DNA from: Methanobrevibacter sp.
Lineage (GTDB): Archaea > Methanobacteriota > Methanobacteria > Methanobacteriales > Methanobacteriaceae
Direction: 5' to 3'
Assembly (NCBI RefSeq): GCF_015062985.1
Contig: NZ_SUTI01000001.1
Coordinates: 1 to 64,000, forward strand
Length of the DNA: 64,000 nt
Of this stretch, positions 45,694-54,964 are shown in pieces (the first letter of the stretch is position 1; each line of letters opens with the position of its first letter). The notes beneath the pieces are model-generated. The model made no database searches. It was given only the letters and a program-made list of their open reading frames with translations, and was not told the DNA's origin. The translations under genes were made by a program, and so were the position numbers.

Positions 45694-47481
45694 ATGAAAG
45701 ATAGCAGGAAATTTACACGGGAAGGAATAAACGAATTTCGTTTGAGCAGTAGGAGGAACATATCAGAAATCATTAAAAGGGACATAAGGGCATCATTCAC
45801 AAACCCTATAGTCATACTGTTTATCGTTGCACTTTTAATATTGCCTTCATTGTATGCTTTAATTAACATATATGCATGTTGGGATCCGTATGAAAATACG
45901 GGCAATGTCCAGTTCGCAATTGCCAATGAGGATAAAGGTGCAACATATCAGGGTGCGAAGCTTAATGCGGGTAATGATTTAGTATCAATGTTAAACAACA
46001 ATACGGATTTCAATTGGGTTTTTGTGGGTTCGGATGAGCTGAAAAAAGGCGTGCATGATGGAACGTATTATGCGGGCATAATTGTGCCTTCTAATTTCAG
46101 TGCATCGATTGTATCGATTACTTCCGATAATCCTCATTCTGCAGAATTGGAATATTATGTTAATGAAAAGGCAAATCCCGTTGCTGCTAAATTGGCTGAC
46201 AGTGCTGCAAGAGCAATATATAATAATGTAAATGCGGAAATTGTTGCTTTTATTAATGTGGCCGCTTATGGTAAACTTGGAGAGCTACAGTCAGGTTTGG
46301 CTTCAGGTGCATCTGAAATGTCAAGCGGAGCGGTATTGCTGTCAAATGGTGCAGGTCAGGTGTCAAGCGGAGCAGGTCAGGTGTCAAGCGGTGCTCAGGA
46401 ATTTTCAGCGGGTGCCAATCAATTGAGTGAAGGGGCAGACCAGGTGGCCGGCGGAACTCAAATCGTTTCGGATAAGGCTCAAGATGTTTCAAGTGCTGTC
46501 AATGAAGCGGGAACTTTAATCAAAAATTCAACATCCAGTCCGATAATTCATCAGGAAGTCGACAAGATTGAAGGTAGAGTTTCACAAACCGCTCAAAATC
46601 TCTCCACCCTGAATAGTGGAGCTCATGCAGTTGCAGACGGATCACGTCAGTTATCATCTGGCGCCGACCAGTTGGCCCAAGGTACTTTAAGTTTAGCTGC
46701 AGGTGCAGAATTGCTTGCAAATTCTGCCGCTTCTGCATTGTTCATGGCTTCCAGTTCATTATCCGGCGCTGCTGCTGATTTGGATTCAGTTACCGGTTTG
46801 AATGATTCTCAAGTTGGCGAATATTTCTATTCTCCAGTTAAATTGGATAAACATGAAGAGTTCACAACCAACAATTACGGTTCACAGGTATCCCCATTCT
46901 ATTTGGTCTTATCAATGTGGGTTGGAGCCCTTATTACATCCGTAATATTTGATGTAGGTTCAAGTATAGGTACCAAATACAGACCTCATGAGGTATATAT
47001 TGGCAAAATAATCTATTTCAACATTTTAGCGATTTTGCAAACAACAATAACATTGATTGGATGTTATCTCCTTAATATTGATATCCATAACCCTATAATG
47101 TTTATTTTGTCATGTTACTTTGTTGCAGTAATGTTCATGGCATTGGTATACTCATTTATTTCAATATTGGGCCAAGTCGGAAAGGGAATAGCAATTATCC
47201 TATTGGTGTTCCAGATTTCTGCTACAGGAGGTATTTATCCTGTTCAAATTATGAACAAGATTTTTGGAGTACTGTATCCATACTTGCCGATGACTCATGG
47301 TATCAATATCGTTCGTGAAGCGCAGCTTGGATTAATATGGAAAAATTACCTGCCATCATTTACATTCTTGCTGCTTATGGGAATAATTGTGGTTTTAATA
47401 TCCATTATCCTTAAGCAAAGATTCGATAAGCGTACAAAATATTTCGAAGATAATTTGGAAGAGTCCAATTTATTCAATTAA
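45694..47481 (+). CDS. YhgE/Pip-domain membrane protein (ABC-2-type fold)
   Basis: A 595-residue protein. One helix near the N-terminus (LFIVALLILPSLYALINIYA), then a large outer domain containing Ser/Gly/Ala repeats (about 215-370, SGAGQVSSGA-type), then about five C-terminal helices. This is the YhgE/Pip layout; Pip was found as a phage-infection protein in lactococci and others take part in export. ATG 45694 follows GGGTGAA; an earlier GTG is part of that site. Function in archaea unknown. Confidence 0.85.
   Translation: MKDSRKFTREGINEFRLSSRRNISEIIKRDIRASFTNPIVILFIVALLILPSLYALINIYACWDPYENTGNVQFAIANEDKGATYQGAKLNAGNDLVSMLNNNTDFNWVFVGSDELKKGVHDGTYYAGIIVPSNFSASIVSITSDNPHSAELEYYVNEKANPVAAKLADSAARAIYNNVNAEIVAFINVAAYGKLGELQSGLASGASEMSSGAVLLSNGAGQVSSGAGQVSSGAQEFSAGANQLSEGADQVAGGTQIVSDKAQDVSSAVNEAGTLIKNSTSSPIIHQEVDKIEGRVSQTAQNLSTLNSGAHAVADGSRQLSSGADQLAQGTLSLAAGAELLANSAASALFMASSSLSGAAADLDSVTGLNDSQVGEYFYSPVKLDKHEEFTTNNYGSQVSPFYLVLSMWVGALITSVIFDVGSSIGTKYRPHEVYIGKIIYFNILAILQTTITLIGCYLLNIDIHNPIMFILSCYFVAVMFMALVYSFISILGQVGKGIAIILLVFQISATGGIYPVQIMNKIFGVLYPYLPMTHGINIVREAQLGLIWKNYLPSFTFLLLMGIIVVLISIILKQRFDKRTKYFEDNLEESNLFN
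46260..46740 (+). repeat. Short in-frame repeats coding SGAxQ(V/L) periodicity
   Basis: Within the YhgE/Pip gene the DNA repeats CAGGT-x-CAAGCGG(A/T)GC-type blocks coding a seven-residue pattern (for example GAGQVSS). In proteins of this family the pattern forms a long alpha-helical or stalk-like region. Seen directly in sequence; the shape is inferred from the family. Confidence 0.6.
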
Positions 47482-47505
47482 ATTGGATTTCCCATTTCTT
47501 TTTTT

Positions 47506-48027
47506 TTAAAATTTTCTAAAATCTGCTTTGATCAGTCCAAACAATGAAATCAAACCTATAAGTGCGGTAACACTTTCTATTGTTGCTGATGCAAAGTCAT
47601 AAATCGCAAGGAAATAAACAATATAAATCGCACTGTTTATGATAAAGCTTGTTTTTATGCTTTTGATGGTCTTGAGATAGTAGTTGGACAGTGTGATTTG
47701 GATGATTGCGATTATGGGCAGAAATCCGATTATGCCCATGGTATTGACCATGCAACCGATAACCACTGAAATGATTATGAAAAATATGGTCCATCTAAAT
47801 GTCAATTTGTCATAGTAGACCATCGCATTTCTTGAAGCGGCAATGGCCATGGTAGTCACTCCGGTCCATGAGAGGAAAAATACGGAGGATATCATTAGGA
47901 TAAAGGCATTCAGAAATTGGTATTTATAGGCTTCCTTCTCATCATTGACCCACATGCTCAGTATGATGAAAATGCCCGCAACCAGGGAGATGATATTTCC
48001 TATGACGATGTTTATAGCTATATTCAT
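47506..48027 (-). CDS. YgjV-like inner-membrane protein
   Basis: A 173-residue protein with five or six hydrophobic helices. It starts NIAINIVIGNIISLVAGIFIILS and has a KYQFLNAFILMISSVFFLSWTG segment like YgjV (Imp-YgjV). Function is unknown. Converges on the YhgE/Pip gene with a 24-base gap that is T-rich on the plus strand. Confidence 0.65.
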   Translation of the reverse strand: MNIAINIVIGNIISLVAGIFIILSMWVNDEKEAYKYQFLNAFILMISSVFFLSWTGVTTMAIAASRNAMVYYDKLTFRWTIFFIIISVVIGCMVNTMGIIGFLPIIAIIQITLSNYYLKTIKSIKTSFIINSAIYIVYFLAIYDFASATIESVTALIGLISLFGLIKADFRKF

Positions 48028-48321
48028 ATTATCAGATAAAATAAATTAATTTTGTTTAAATAAATCTAAATTGACTTAATCAATCTTAAAGTTTAGAGCC
48101 CGGCGATTAAAATCCGTTCCTTTACCTGCGATTGGTATGCCAGGTTCATATTTGCGATGTAATTAAACCAAAAAAAAGGGTTAGTATTAATCCAACATTA
48201 TAAAAACTCCCCTCAACTTTAATCTTTATCATAATCAATATAAAAAACTATCAATCCCCCCAATTTCTTTAGATAAAAATTTATACTCTTTAATACATAT
48301 TTTAAGTTTGGAGGTAAAAAT
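48028..48321. other. Intergenic region with a GC-rich island and a promoter
   Basis: A 294-base spacer. A GC-richer island (about 48093-48160) contrasts with the surroundings and contains a 19-codon minus-strand frame (48093-48149, ATG to TAA). The right part has TTTATACT near 48279-48287 (TATA-like) and GGAGGT (48310-48315), serving the flavoprotein gene. No tRNA or known RNA family is recognised. Confidence 0.45.
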
Positions 48322-49776
48322 ATGGATTATGATGTTATTTATATCGGAAGCGGAAACGCCGCCTGGCAAGGAGGCCGATTTTTAAGAAAGGCAGGCCTTA
48401 AAATATTGATTGTTGAAGAAAGTTTATATGGTGGAGCATGTGCAAATAGGGGTTGCAATTCAAAGGCTCTGCTTGATGCGCCTTATGAAATCAAGGCATT
48501 GGCCGATAACTTTGAAGGCGTTGGAAAGTCAGGCAATTTCGATGTCAATTGGTCAGATCTAATGGAATATAAGAGAAAACGCATTGCGGGAATGTCAATA
48601 TTTCTGGACAATAAATTTGATGAATATGACCTGGACGTTGCCCATGGAAAGGGAGTCATCCTGGATGAGCATACAGTTCAGGTGGCAAACAGGAAATTCA
48701 CAACCGATAAGATAGTAATATGCACTGGTTTGAAACCTTACATTCCGGATATTAAAGGAAAGGAATACCTCCATGACAGTACAGACTTTTTAGATATTTC
48801 AGAACTTCCAAAACATACCATAATCATAGGTGCAGGATTTGTCGGAATGGAATTCGCGTCAATACTTGCAGAAGCGGGCCTTGAAGCCGATGTCATCATA
48901 AGAGGGGACATGGCATTGAAATATTTCCACCAGCCATATGTCCAGAATGTAATCGAAATCCTAAAGGAAAAGAATATCAGATTCCATTTCAACCAGACAG
49001 TCAGGGAAATTGTAAAAAGCGATGATGTGGAAATTGAAAATCCCGAAAGCAAAGTTCTCAACGTTTCAAGTGCAATGAATTCCGATGAACTGTTAAGGGA
49101 TCCGGAATCCAAAATAGACAATGAAGCTCATGAGAATGCATTCACCGTCAATTGTGAAAGCGGACTCAGCCTGACAGGAGATTATGTAATTGCAGCAATG
49201 GGACGTGTCGCCAATGTGGAGGACATAGGACTTGAAAACGTCGGATTGACCTACACAAATAAGGGAATCAAGGTAAACGGACATCTCCAGACTGAAGTTC
49301 CAAACATTTATGCATCAGGTGATGTAGCAGATACAGGAATCCCAAAGCTTGTAACAGTCGCAATCCATCAGTCAAAATATCTTGCTAAGGAATTGCTGGG
49401 TGAGGCAGATGAAATAACCTATCCTGTTGTTCCTGCGGTCGCATATACAATACCTAGAATTGCAACTGTCGGTATGCCTGCTTATGTTGGCGAAAAAAGC
49501 GAAGACCATGAAGTTCACACTATAAAATATGGAAGATCATATTCTTTGGAACTTAAAAATGACCTTACCGCTGAGGTGAAGGTTGTAGTGGACAGGGATT
49601 TAAACATTGTCGGCGCCGAGATATATGCTGCGGATGCTGAAAATGTCGCCAACATGTTTGCATTCATTATAAATAAAAAGATAACTCTTGAAGAGCTTGA
49701 TTACATGATTTATGCATTCCCTTCAAGCAGTTCAGTATGTTTGTATAAGCTGCACAATATACATTATGAGCTTTAG
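48322..49776 (+). CDS. Pyridine nucleotide-disulfide oxidoreductase with altered C-terminal active site
   Basis: A 484-residue flavoprotein. FAD loop GSGNAAWQGG (9-18), redox pair C40 and C45 (CANRGC), second fold IIGAGFVGME, and ASGDVADTG. It resembles dihydrolipoamide dehydrogenase and mercuric reductase, but the C-terminal His-Pro...Glu dyad is replaced by AFPSSSS. An insertion of about 35 residues lies in the NAD domain (ESKVLNVSSAMNSDELL region). The disulfide substrate is therefore unclear. A GGAGGT site precedes the ATG. Confidence 0.8.
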   Translation: MDYDVIYIGSGNAAWQGGRFLRKAGLKILIVEESLYGGACANRGCNSKALLDAPYEIKALADNFEGVGKSGNFDVNWSDLMEYKRKRIAGMSIFLDNKFDEYDLDVAHGKGVILDEHTVQVANRKFTTDKIVICTGLKPYIPDIKGKEYLHDSTDFLDISELPKHTIIIGAGFVGMEFASILAEAGLEADVIIRGDMALKYFHQPYVQNVIEILKEKNIRFHFNQTVREIVKSDDVEIENPESKVLNVSSAMNSDELLRDPESKIDNEAHENAFTVNCESGLSLTGDYVIAAMGRVANVEDIGLENVGLTYTNKGIKVNGHLQTEVPNIYASGDVADTGIPKLVTVAIHQSKYLAKELLGEADEITYPVVPAVAYTIPRIATVGMPAYVGEKSEDHEVHTIKYGRSYSLELKNDLTAEVKVVVDRDLNIVGAEIYAADAENVANMFAFIINKKITLEELDYMIYAFPSSSSVCLYKLHNIHYEL

Positions 49777-49787
49777 GTATAGTATTT

Positions 49788-50417
49788 CTATACCTTAAAC
49801 AATTTTTCAATCAATTGCTCTTCACTTTTGTAGAAGTCGAATTTCAATATGTTCATAAGTATCTGAGGAGCTCCCAGCAGCTGTGATGATGCAAAAAGAG
49901 GCATGAATATTTTACATGCCCCCTGTTCAACACAGATTCTTAAAGTTTCAGGCAAATTTTGTGATTGTTCGGTACTTAGTATAACTGAATTGTCTTCCAA
50001 ATCAATGTTATTTTCAATGGATTGTTTTGCTACCATTTCCTGTAAAGAAAAATTATCAGGTTCACCATCACCTGTTAAATTATCGATGCGGGTTTCATTA
50101 TTTTCAATGGATAATTTGAATATGTCCTGCCCGTCAACGAAATACACTTCACCGACATCAATGGAATTTTCCAGAAGGGTTCCGATTTGAAGGGTATTTT
50201 CAACCTTTTCAGGTTCCTCTTCTGTCTTTTCATCACTCTTTTTACTGGATGTGAATAAATCTCCGAAATCAGGAGTATAATCTATCACTGATTTATATTG
50301 GATTTCTTTGCTTGATTTTTCTTCCTCGCCAGCTATTTTCTTGAGGAGTCGAATGATTTCTGTGTTTTGCTTTTCAATGTTTTTGGTAATTTCAATTAAT
50401 TCGGATAAATCTGACAT
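49788..50417 (-). CDS. Hypothetical protein with N-terminal coiled coil
   Basis: A 209-residue protein. The first 40 residues are a coiled coil (MSDLSELIEITKNIEKQ...), a Lys/Glu-rich linker follows, and the second half has a mixed alpha-beta region (GEVYFVDGQDIFKL, ACKIFMPLFASSQLLG). No domain recognised. The ATG at 50417 is preferred to one 13 codons upstream. Converges on the flavoprotein gene. Confidence 0.55.
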   Translation of the reverse strand: MSDLSELIEITKNIEKQNTEIIRLLKKIAGEEEKSSKEIQYKSVIDYTPDFGDLFTSSKKSDEKTEEEPEKVENTLQIGTLLENSIDVGEVYFVDGQDIFKLSIENNETRIDNLTGDGEPDNFSLQEMVAKQSIENNIDLEDNSVILSTEQSQNLPETLRICVEQGACKIFMPLFASSQLLGAPQILMNILKFDFYKSEEQLIEKLFKV

Positions 50418-50683
50418 GATTAATTTTATGGCATTCGTATCTATTATAATTTTCAATTTGAATTCAGTCTAAAGAATGTCCCTATTCTTTCATCATATGA
50501 ACATATGTTTCGAAAATATTTCAGAATTCATGGATTAATATTCTTATCTTATTGAATATTATTTTAGTACATAAATTTATAATATAATTAAAAATTGGGT
50601 ATTTATAGTAACTTTTAATAGCTTTAAATTATAAAATTATAATATACTTTGTATCCTCAACTAGGGTATTTGAGAGGTTTTTC

Positions 50684-51991
50684 ATGAAGAAAATTATTAC
50701 ATACGGAACATTTGATTTATTCCATAAAGGACACTACAATATTTTGAAAAGAGCAAAAGAGTATGGAGATTATTTAATTGTTGGTGTCACTGGTGAAAAT
50801 TATGATATTGGTCGTGGAAAGTTAAATGTTCATGATTCACTTGCAACAAGGATTGAAAATGTCCAGAAGACAGGTTTTGCAGATGAGATTATCGTTGAGG
50901 AATATCTCGGTCAAAAAATTGGTGACATCATCAGATATGACATCGACGCATTTGTCATTGGTGATGACTGGAAGGGCAAATTCGATCACTTGTCAAAATA
51001 TTGCAATATGGTTTATATGGAAAGGACAAAAGGCATTTCCAGCACCAAGATTAGGGAAGAAACTTTTAATCAATATGATATTGGTATCATTTGCGATTAT
51101 CTTGACGATAATGAATTAGTTAAGGAAGCCAAATTGGTTAACGGTTTTGAAGTTAAGAATATATTCTGTGAAGACAAGAACCTGTTAGCTGCATTTAAGG
51201 AAAAATATGCAATAGAAAATTCTTTTGATACTTATGAAGACATGATTCAGGCTTCCGATATAGTATTTGTCAGATGTGCCATTTCAGATAGGGTTGAATA
51301 TATCAAAAAGGCATTGAATGCAGGAAAACATGTTATCTACGACTGTCCGGCAACATTCAACTCTCAAATAATGAAGGAATTGTTTGACCTTGCAAAAGAA
51401 AATAACGTAATATTGATGGAAAACATCAAGATGGTTCATATTTATGTTTTTAACCAGTTGTTATGGATGACACAGGCAGGATTAATAGGTGACATCTTAA
51501 GCTTCAACTGTTCAATATCAAAAAACGACTCAAGTCGTTCTAATCTCTTTTATGATTTAAGTACAACAACATTGCTTCCAATGCTAAAGATTATGGGATG
51601 CGACTATGAAAAGGCTGACATTCAGGTGAATAAGGATGGTGATGAGATAGAATTCGCATCAATGAACTTTGTTTATCCTAAAGGAAGAGCCCTAATAAAC
51701 GTTGGTGATAAGATACGTGTAGACAATCAGCTGGAGATAATCGGTACAAAAGGAACAATCCGCATGAGGGGGGATTGGTGGAGATGCAAAAGCTTTGAGC
51801 TCCATACTCCCGGTTCAAATGATGTGCAACTGTTCAATACCAATTTTGAAGGTAATGGATTCAAGTATCTGGTTAAGGCGATGTCTACAATGTTGGAAAA
51901 CGGGCGTGTTGATACGAAGAGTATAACTAAATCTGAATTAATCAAGATTGTTGAAATTTTAGAAAATTTGAAAAAAACTGATAAGGATTAA
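50684..51991 (+). CDS. TagD-like cytidylyltransferase fused to a degenerate Gfo/Idh/MocA-type domain
   Basis: A 435-residue fusion. Residues 1-130 match glycerol-3-phosphate cytidylyltransferases: YGTFDLFHKGH (HxGH 14-17), DAFVIGDDWKGKFD and RTKGISSTKI (114-123). They would make a CDP-alcohol. Residues 131-435 look like a Gfo/Idh/MocA oxidoreductase (AGKHVIYDCP, LEIIGTKGTIRMRG), but the GxGxxG nucleotide loop is not visible and the usual EKP motif is DCP, so the catalytic lysine is missing. First gene of a four-gene row with LicD proteins; GAGAGGT ribosome site. Confidence 0.8.
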   Translation: MKKIITYGTFDLFHKGHYNILKRAKEYGDYLIVGVTGENYDIGRGKLNVHDSLATRIENVQKTGFADEIIVEEYLGQKIGDIIRYDIDAFVIGDDWKGKFDHLSKYCNMVYMERTKGISSTKIREETFNQYDIGIICDYLDDNELVKEAKLVNGFEVKNIFCEDKNLLAAFKEKYAIENSFDTYEDMIQASDIVFVRCAISDRVEYIKKALNAGKHVIYDCPATFNSQIMKELFDLAKENNVILMENIKMVHIYVFNQLLWMTQAGLIGDILSFNCSISKNDSSRSNLFYDLSTTTLLPMLKIMGCDYEKADIQVNKDGDEIEFASMNFVYPKGRALINVGDKIRVDNQLEIIGTKGTIRMRGDWWRCKSFELHTPGSNDVQLFNTNFEGNGFKYLVKAMSTMLENGRVDTKSITKSELIKIVEILENLKKTDKD

Positions 51992-52010
51992 GGCGTAGGG
52001 ATGAAAATTT

Positions 52011-53663
52011 ATGAATGAAATGCATGAAACTTTATTAAATCTTTTACTTGAAATTGATGATATTTGCCGGGAACATGGAATTACATATTTTTTATCAGGT
52101 GGAACCGCTCTCGGTGCGCATAGGAATCAATGTTTCCTTCCTTGGGATGATGATATTGACCTGTTTATTCCCCGTGATGACTGGGACAAACTGTACAAGC
52201 TAATCAGTGAGCATCCGGAGGTGCTTCCTGAAAATAGGAGTTTCATATGTTGGGAAAACGATGATTTGCACAGGAATCCGATTCCACGTTATGTTGATAC
52301 TTCAACCACAATGATGTTTCATTCACAGGCCATTTCCGCCAAATTATGCGGAAACCAGATTGAATTTTTTGTTTTAGATCCAATCCCAAATGTTGAAGAT
52401 GGTCAAAAAGAACATTTAAAACAAATGCAAGCATTTCTTGAAATATTTTCCCCGCACTTCTTTGTTTCACAGAGTGTCCTCCTAGAAGAGTATGATGAAC
52501 ACAAGAAAATTGTTCTTCAATATTTGGAAGACATTGATAAAAGAGGTTTTGACGTAGTAATGCCTGAGCTATACGATAAATTATATTCCTATCCCCTTGA
52601 AAAAGCGGATTATGTCTGTATACGCTGGGGAATTCATATGTTTTTACATAAATCCTCATTTTATAAGGGAGAGCGCTATGTTGATTTGGAAGGACATCGC
52701 ATTCCTGTTGCTTCCGATTTGGAACATGCACTGAGGATTGATTATGGGGATTCATGGATGTATATTCCGCAGGGTGATGGTCAAATCTCACACAATGCTA
52801 TGATAGTAGACCAAAGCCGTCCTTTCAGTGAATTTACAAAGATATATCTAAAACATGTTAATCAAAAGGCAGTCATGAAAGCTTATGAAGAAAACAAAAA
52901 GAACAGTGTTGAACTGTGGCCTTATAGAAAATATATTGACTTAGAAAGAAATCAGATAAGGGGTTTGGTTGATAAAAAGAATATTGAAAGGACTGTTGAA
53001 CTTAACAATTATGACCTGAACCAAATGATAGAAGACAGGGAATTCGAATTATTGGATGAGCTATTTAAGGATTATTTCACACATCAGTTTTATGCCGTTC
53101 CCAAAAGATATTTAAGCCTTCATGATATAGGAAACGACTTATTAAAGGTAATTGTTAAATATAAGATTAGACAGGGATTGTATTTCACTGGCCGAAATGT
53201 TTTGGATATAATTGAATATAACAAGCCCCTCGATGATGAACTGCAGCATTTGAAGGACATTTGCGAATATTGCAGAACATTGTCCGTAGCGATTTATGAT
53301 GATTTCGATGTTGAGACTGTAGAGAAAACATTGGAAAATGTATTTGACGATTGCAAGGATTTAATTGATACATATAGGGCCAGATTATGGCTGATGGGCA
53401 AAAAAGCTAGTGTTGATAAAGATTATGAAGAAATGATTGATGTGGCAAAAGAAATGTTGGCCGAATATCCGGAAGATGGTGAAATCATGGCATATGTTGC
53501 AGGAGCATATTATATGTTGGGAGATAAGGAAAACGCCACTAAAATGTATGCCGAAGCAGTTGAACACACCAGAAACGGATTCGTATGGCAATTTGCTAAA
53601 AAACATGTTGGCATTGACAGAATGTTGGAGGAGGAAATCTATGTTAATAGCGAATCAGAATAA
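52011..53663 (+). CDS. LicD-family phosphotransferase with a helical-repeat C-terminus
   Basis: A 550-residue protein. Residues 1-270 are LicD-type: FLSGGTALGAHRNQ (28-40) and LPWDDDIDLFIPRDDW (43-58) contain the nucleotidyltransferase G-S/G...DxD signature. LicD enzymes move phosphocholine or similar groups from CDP-linked donors to surface sugars. Residues about 450-540 look like TPR helices (EMLAEYPEDGEIMAYVAGAYYM). Starts 19 bases after the cytidylyltransferase fusion, which would supply the CDP donor. Confidence 0.85.
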   Translation: MNEMHETLLNLLLEIDDICREHGITYFLSGGTALGAHRNQCFLPWDDDIDLFIPRDDWDKLYKLISEHPEVLPENRSFICWENDDLHRNPIPRYVDTSTTMMFHSQAISAKLCGNQIEFFVLDPIPNVEDGQKEHLKQMQAFLEIFSPHFFVSQSVLLEEYDEHKKIVLQYLEDIDKRGFDVVMPELYDKLYSYPLEKADYVCIRWGIHMFLHKSSFYKGERYVDLEGHRIPVASDLEHALRIDYGDSWMYIPQGDGQISHNAMIVDQSRPFSEFTKIYLKHVNQKAVMKAYEENKKNSVELWPYRKYIDLERNQIRGLVDKKNIERTVELNNYDLNQMIEDREFELLDELFKDYFTHQFYAVPKRYLSLHDIGNDLLKVIVKYKIRQGLYFTGRNVLDIIEYNKPLDDELQHLKDICEYCRTLSVAIYDDFDVETVEKTLENVFDDCKDLIDTYRARLWLMGKKASVDKDYEEMIDVAKEMLAEYPEDGEIMAYVAGAYYMLGDKENATKMYAEAVEHTRNGFVWQFAKKHVGIDRMLEEEIYVNSESE

Positions 53664-53723
53664 AAATGGAGCATGTAACTTTCAAAAAGAGCATGTTGAT
53701 TTAGAAATGATGGGGGAAAATTT

Positions 53724-54956
53724 ATGTTAACCAGAAGGGATATACAACTTGATTTGCTTCAAAAACTGAATGAACTATGCCAAAAAGCTAACGTAAAGTA
53801 TGTATTGCATGGCCAGTCTGCATTTTTAGCTTATAAGGAAGAGCCGATTGACTATATGGGTTCATTTGAGATATTGATGTGCCAATCCGATGCGGAAAAG
53901 ATAGCTGACATATTGGATGATGACAAATATTATTTTGAGGATTTCAGATCCAACCCCAAGTTTGATGAACATTACATGATGTTCGGATATAAGGAATCCC
54001 TTGACTTGAAAATCAAAGACCTGAATTTCATGAAATCAAGGAATATCGATAACCATTGCATCCGTATCAACATTCGTTTCATCGAGCATCCTGTTGAAAA
54101 AGGCTATAAATTGGAAAACTACAGGAGACTTTTCTGGAAATTCAGATTTTTAAATGTCACAACTGATGAGTTATGGTACTTAAAAAAATTTAAGGGTTTC
54201 ATTAATTTCATATATGGAATTATTGGTGAAGAGAGAATTACCAATCACAGATACAATTCAAAAAGGAAATTCTATTCCATTGATACCTGGGATGATATCC
54301 AGAATTATGATGTCATCAGGGTTGTTGGAGCAGGAAACATTAAACCGGAAATATTCAATGATATAGTTCCTAAGGAATTGGATGGTGTTCCATCATTTAT
54401 CTTTAAAGATTTCCATTATTACGCTTCACATTATTACGGGCTTAACTGGGAGGAAAAGAAATGGGCCAATTCCCAGGGAACCACCAGCAGTCTGATAAGT
54501 TGGGATGAATTTTCCAAGGATGAAGATTTCAGGAAAAGCATGGAAAAGAATCAGCAATACTTCGAATACACATATGCAAACAGTACCAACCTCAATGAAA
54601 ATAAGATTCTCAAATTCATCAAAAGATTCACATTCCCTGAAAGCACAAAAATCTATAATAATTTACTGATAACAAGAAATTTTAAGCAGAATGTGCTTCA
54701 AAGTGGAAGTATCCTGCACAACCGTGATGATTACATAGAGCAGAAGGACGAATTGATGCAATTGTATAAAGAAGGAAATTATGAGGAATTGGAATTCAGG
54801 ATGAAACCTCTTATAAGATCAATGAGAAGCGGGGTTAACTTAGGTTATACCTATTCCGTCGATGCGGATATTGACCAATTGCTGGACAGCTATTTAAGGG
54901 ATACCGGCGAGGAAAAGTTAGCCGATCAGATTATACAATTGAGACAGGACGTATAA
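53724..54956 (+). CDS. LicD-like protein with lost catalytic motif (predicted pseudoenzyme)
   Basis: A 410-residue protein. Its N-terminus aligns position by position with the LicD neighbour: LLQKLNELCQ, then HGQS at 29-32 in place of SGGT, then YMGSFEIL at 44-51 in place of WDDDIDLF. The DxD carboxylates are gone. The rest is long and helical, with a GVPSFIFKDFHYYASHYYGLNWEEKKWA region. Likely a partner or scaffold of the active LicD protein, rather than an enzyme; the identity beyond the N-terminus is uncertain. Confidence 0.6.
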   Translation: MLTRRDIQLDLLQKLNELCQKANVKYVLHGQSAFLAYKEEPIDYMGSFEILMCQSDAEKIADILDDDKYYFEDFRSNPKFDEHYMMFGYKESLDLKIKDLNFMKSRNIDNHCIRINIRFIEHPVEKGYKLENYRRLFWKFRFLNVTTDELWYLKKFKGFINFIYGIIGEERITNHRYNSKRKFYSIDTWDDIQNYDVIRVVGAGNIKPEIFNDIVPKELDGVPSFIFKDFHYYASHYYGLNWEEKKWANSQGTTSSLISWDEFSKDEDFRKSMEKNQQYFEYTYANSTNLNENKILKFIKRFTFPESTKIYNNLLITRNFKQNVLQSGSILHNRDDYIEQKDELMQLYKEGNYEELEFRMKPLIRSMRSGVNLGYTYSVDADIDQLLDSYLRDTGEEKLADQIIQLRQDV

Positions 54957-54964
54957 GTGGTTAA

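Noticed and set aside
46260..46740. Repeats in the YhgE/Pip gene as a recombination site
   Set aside because: They code a regular seven-residue pattern common to this protein family, so the protein explains them.
48093..48160. GC-rich island as a tRNA gene
   Set aside because: GGTTCATATTTGC resembles a T-arm start, but no acceptor stem, anticodon arm or D-arm can be formed on either strand.
52243..52791. Long minus-strand frame inside the LicD gene
   Set aside because: The plus strand holds a complete LicD domain; the opposite frame is rich in His, Gln and Cys as typical of shadow frames.
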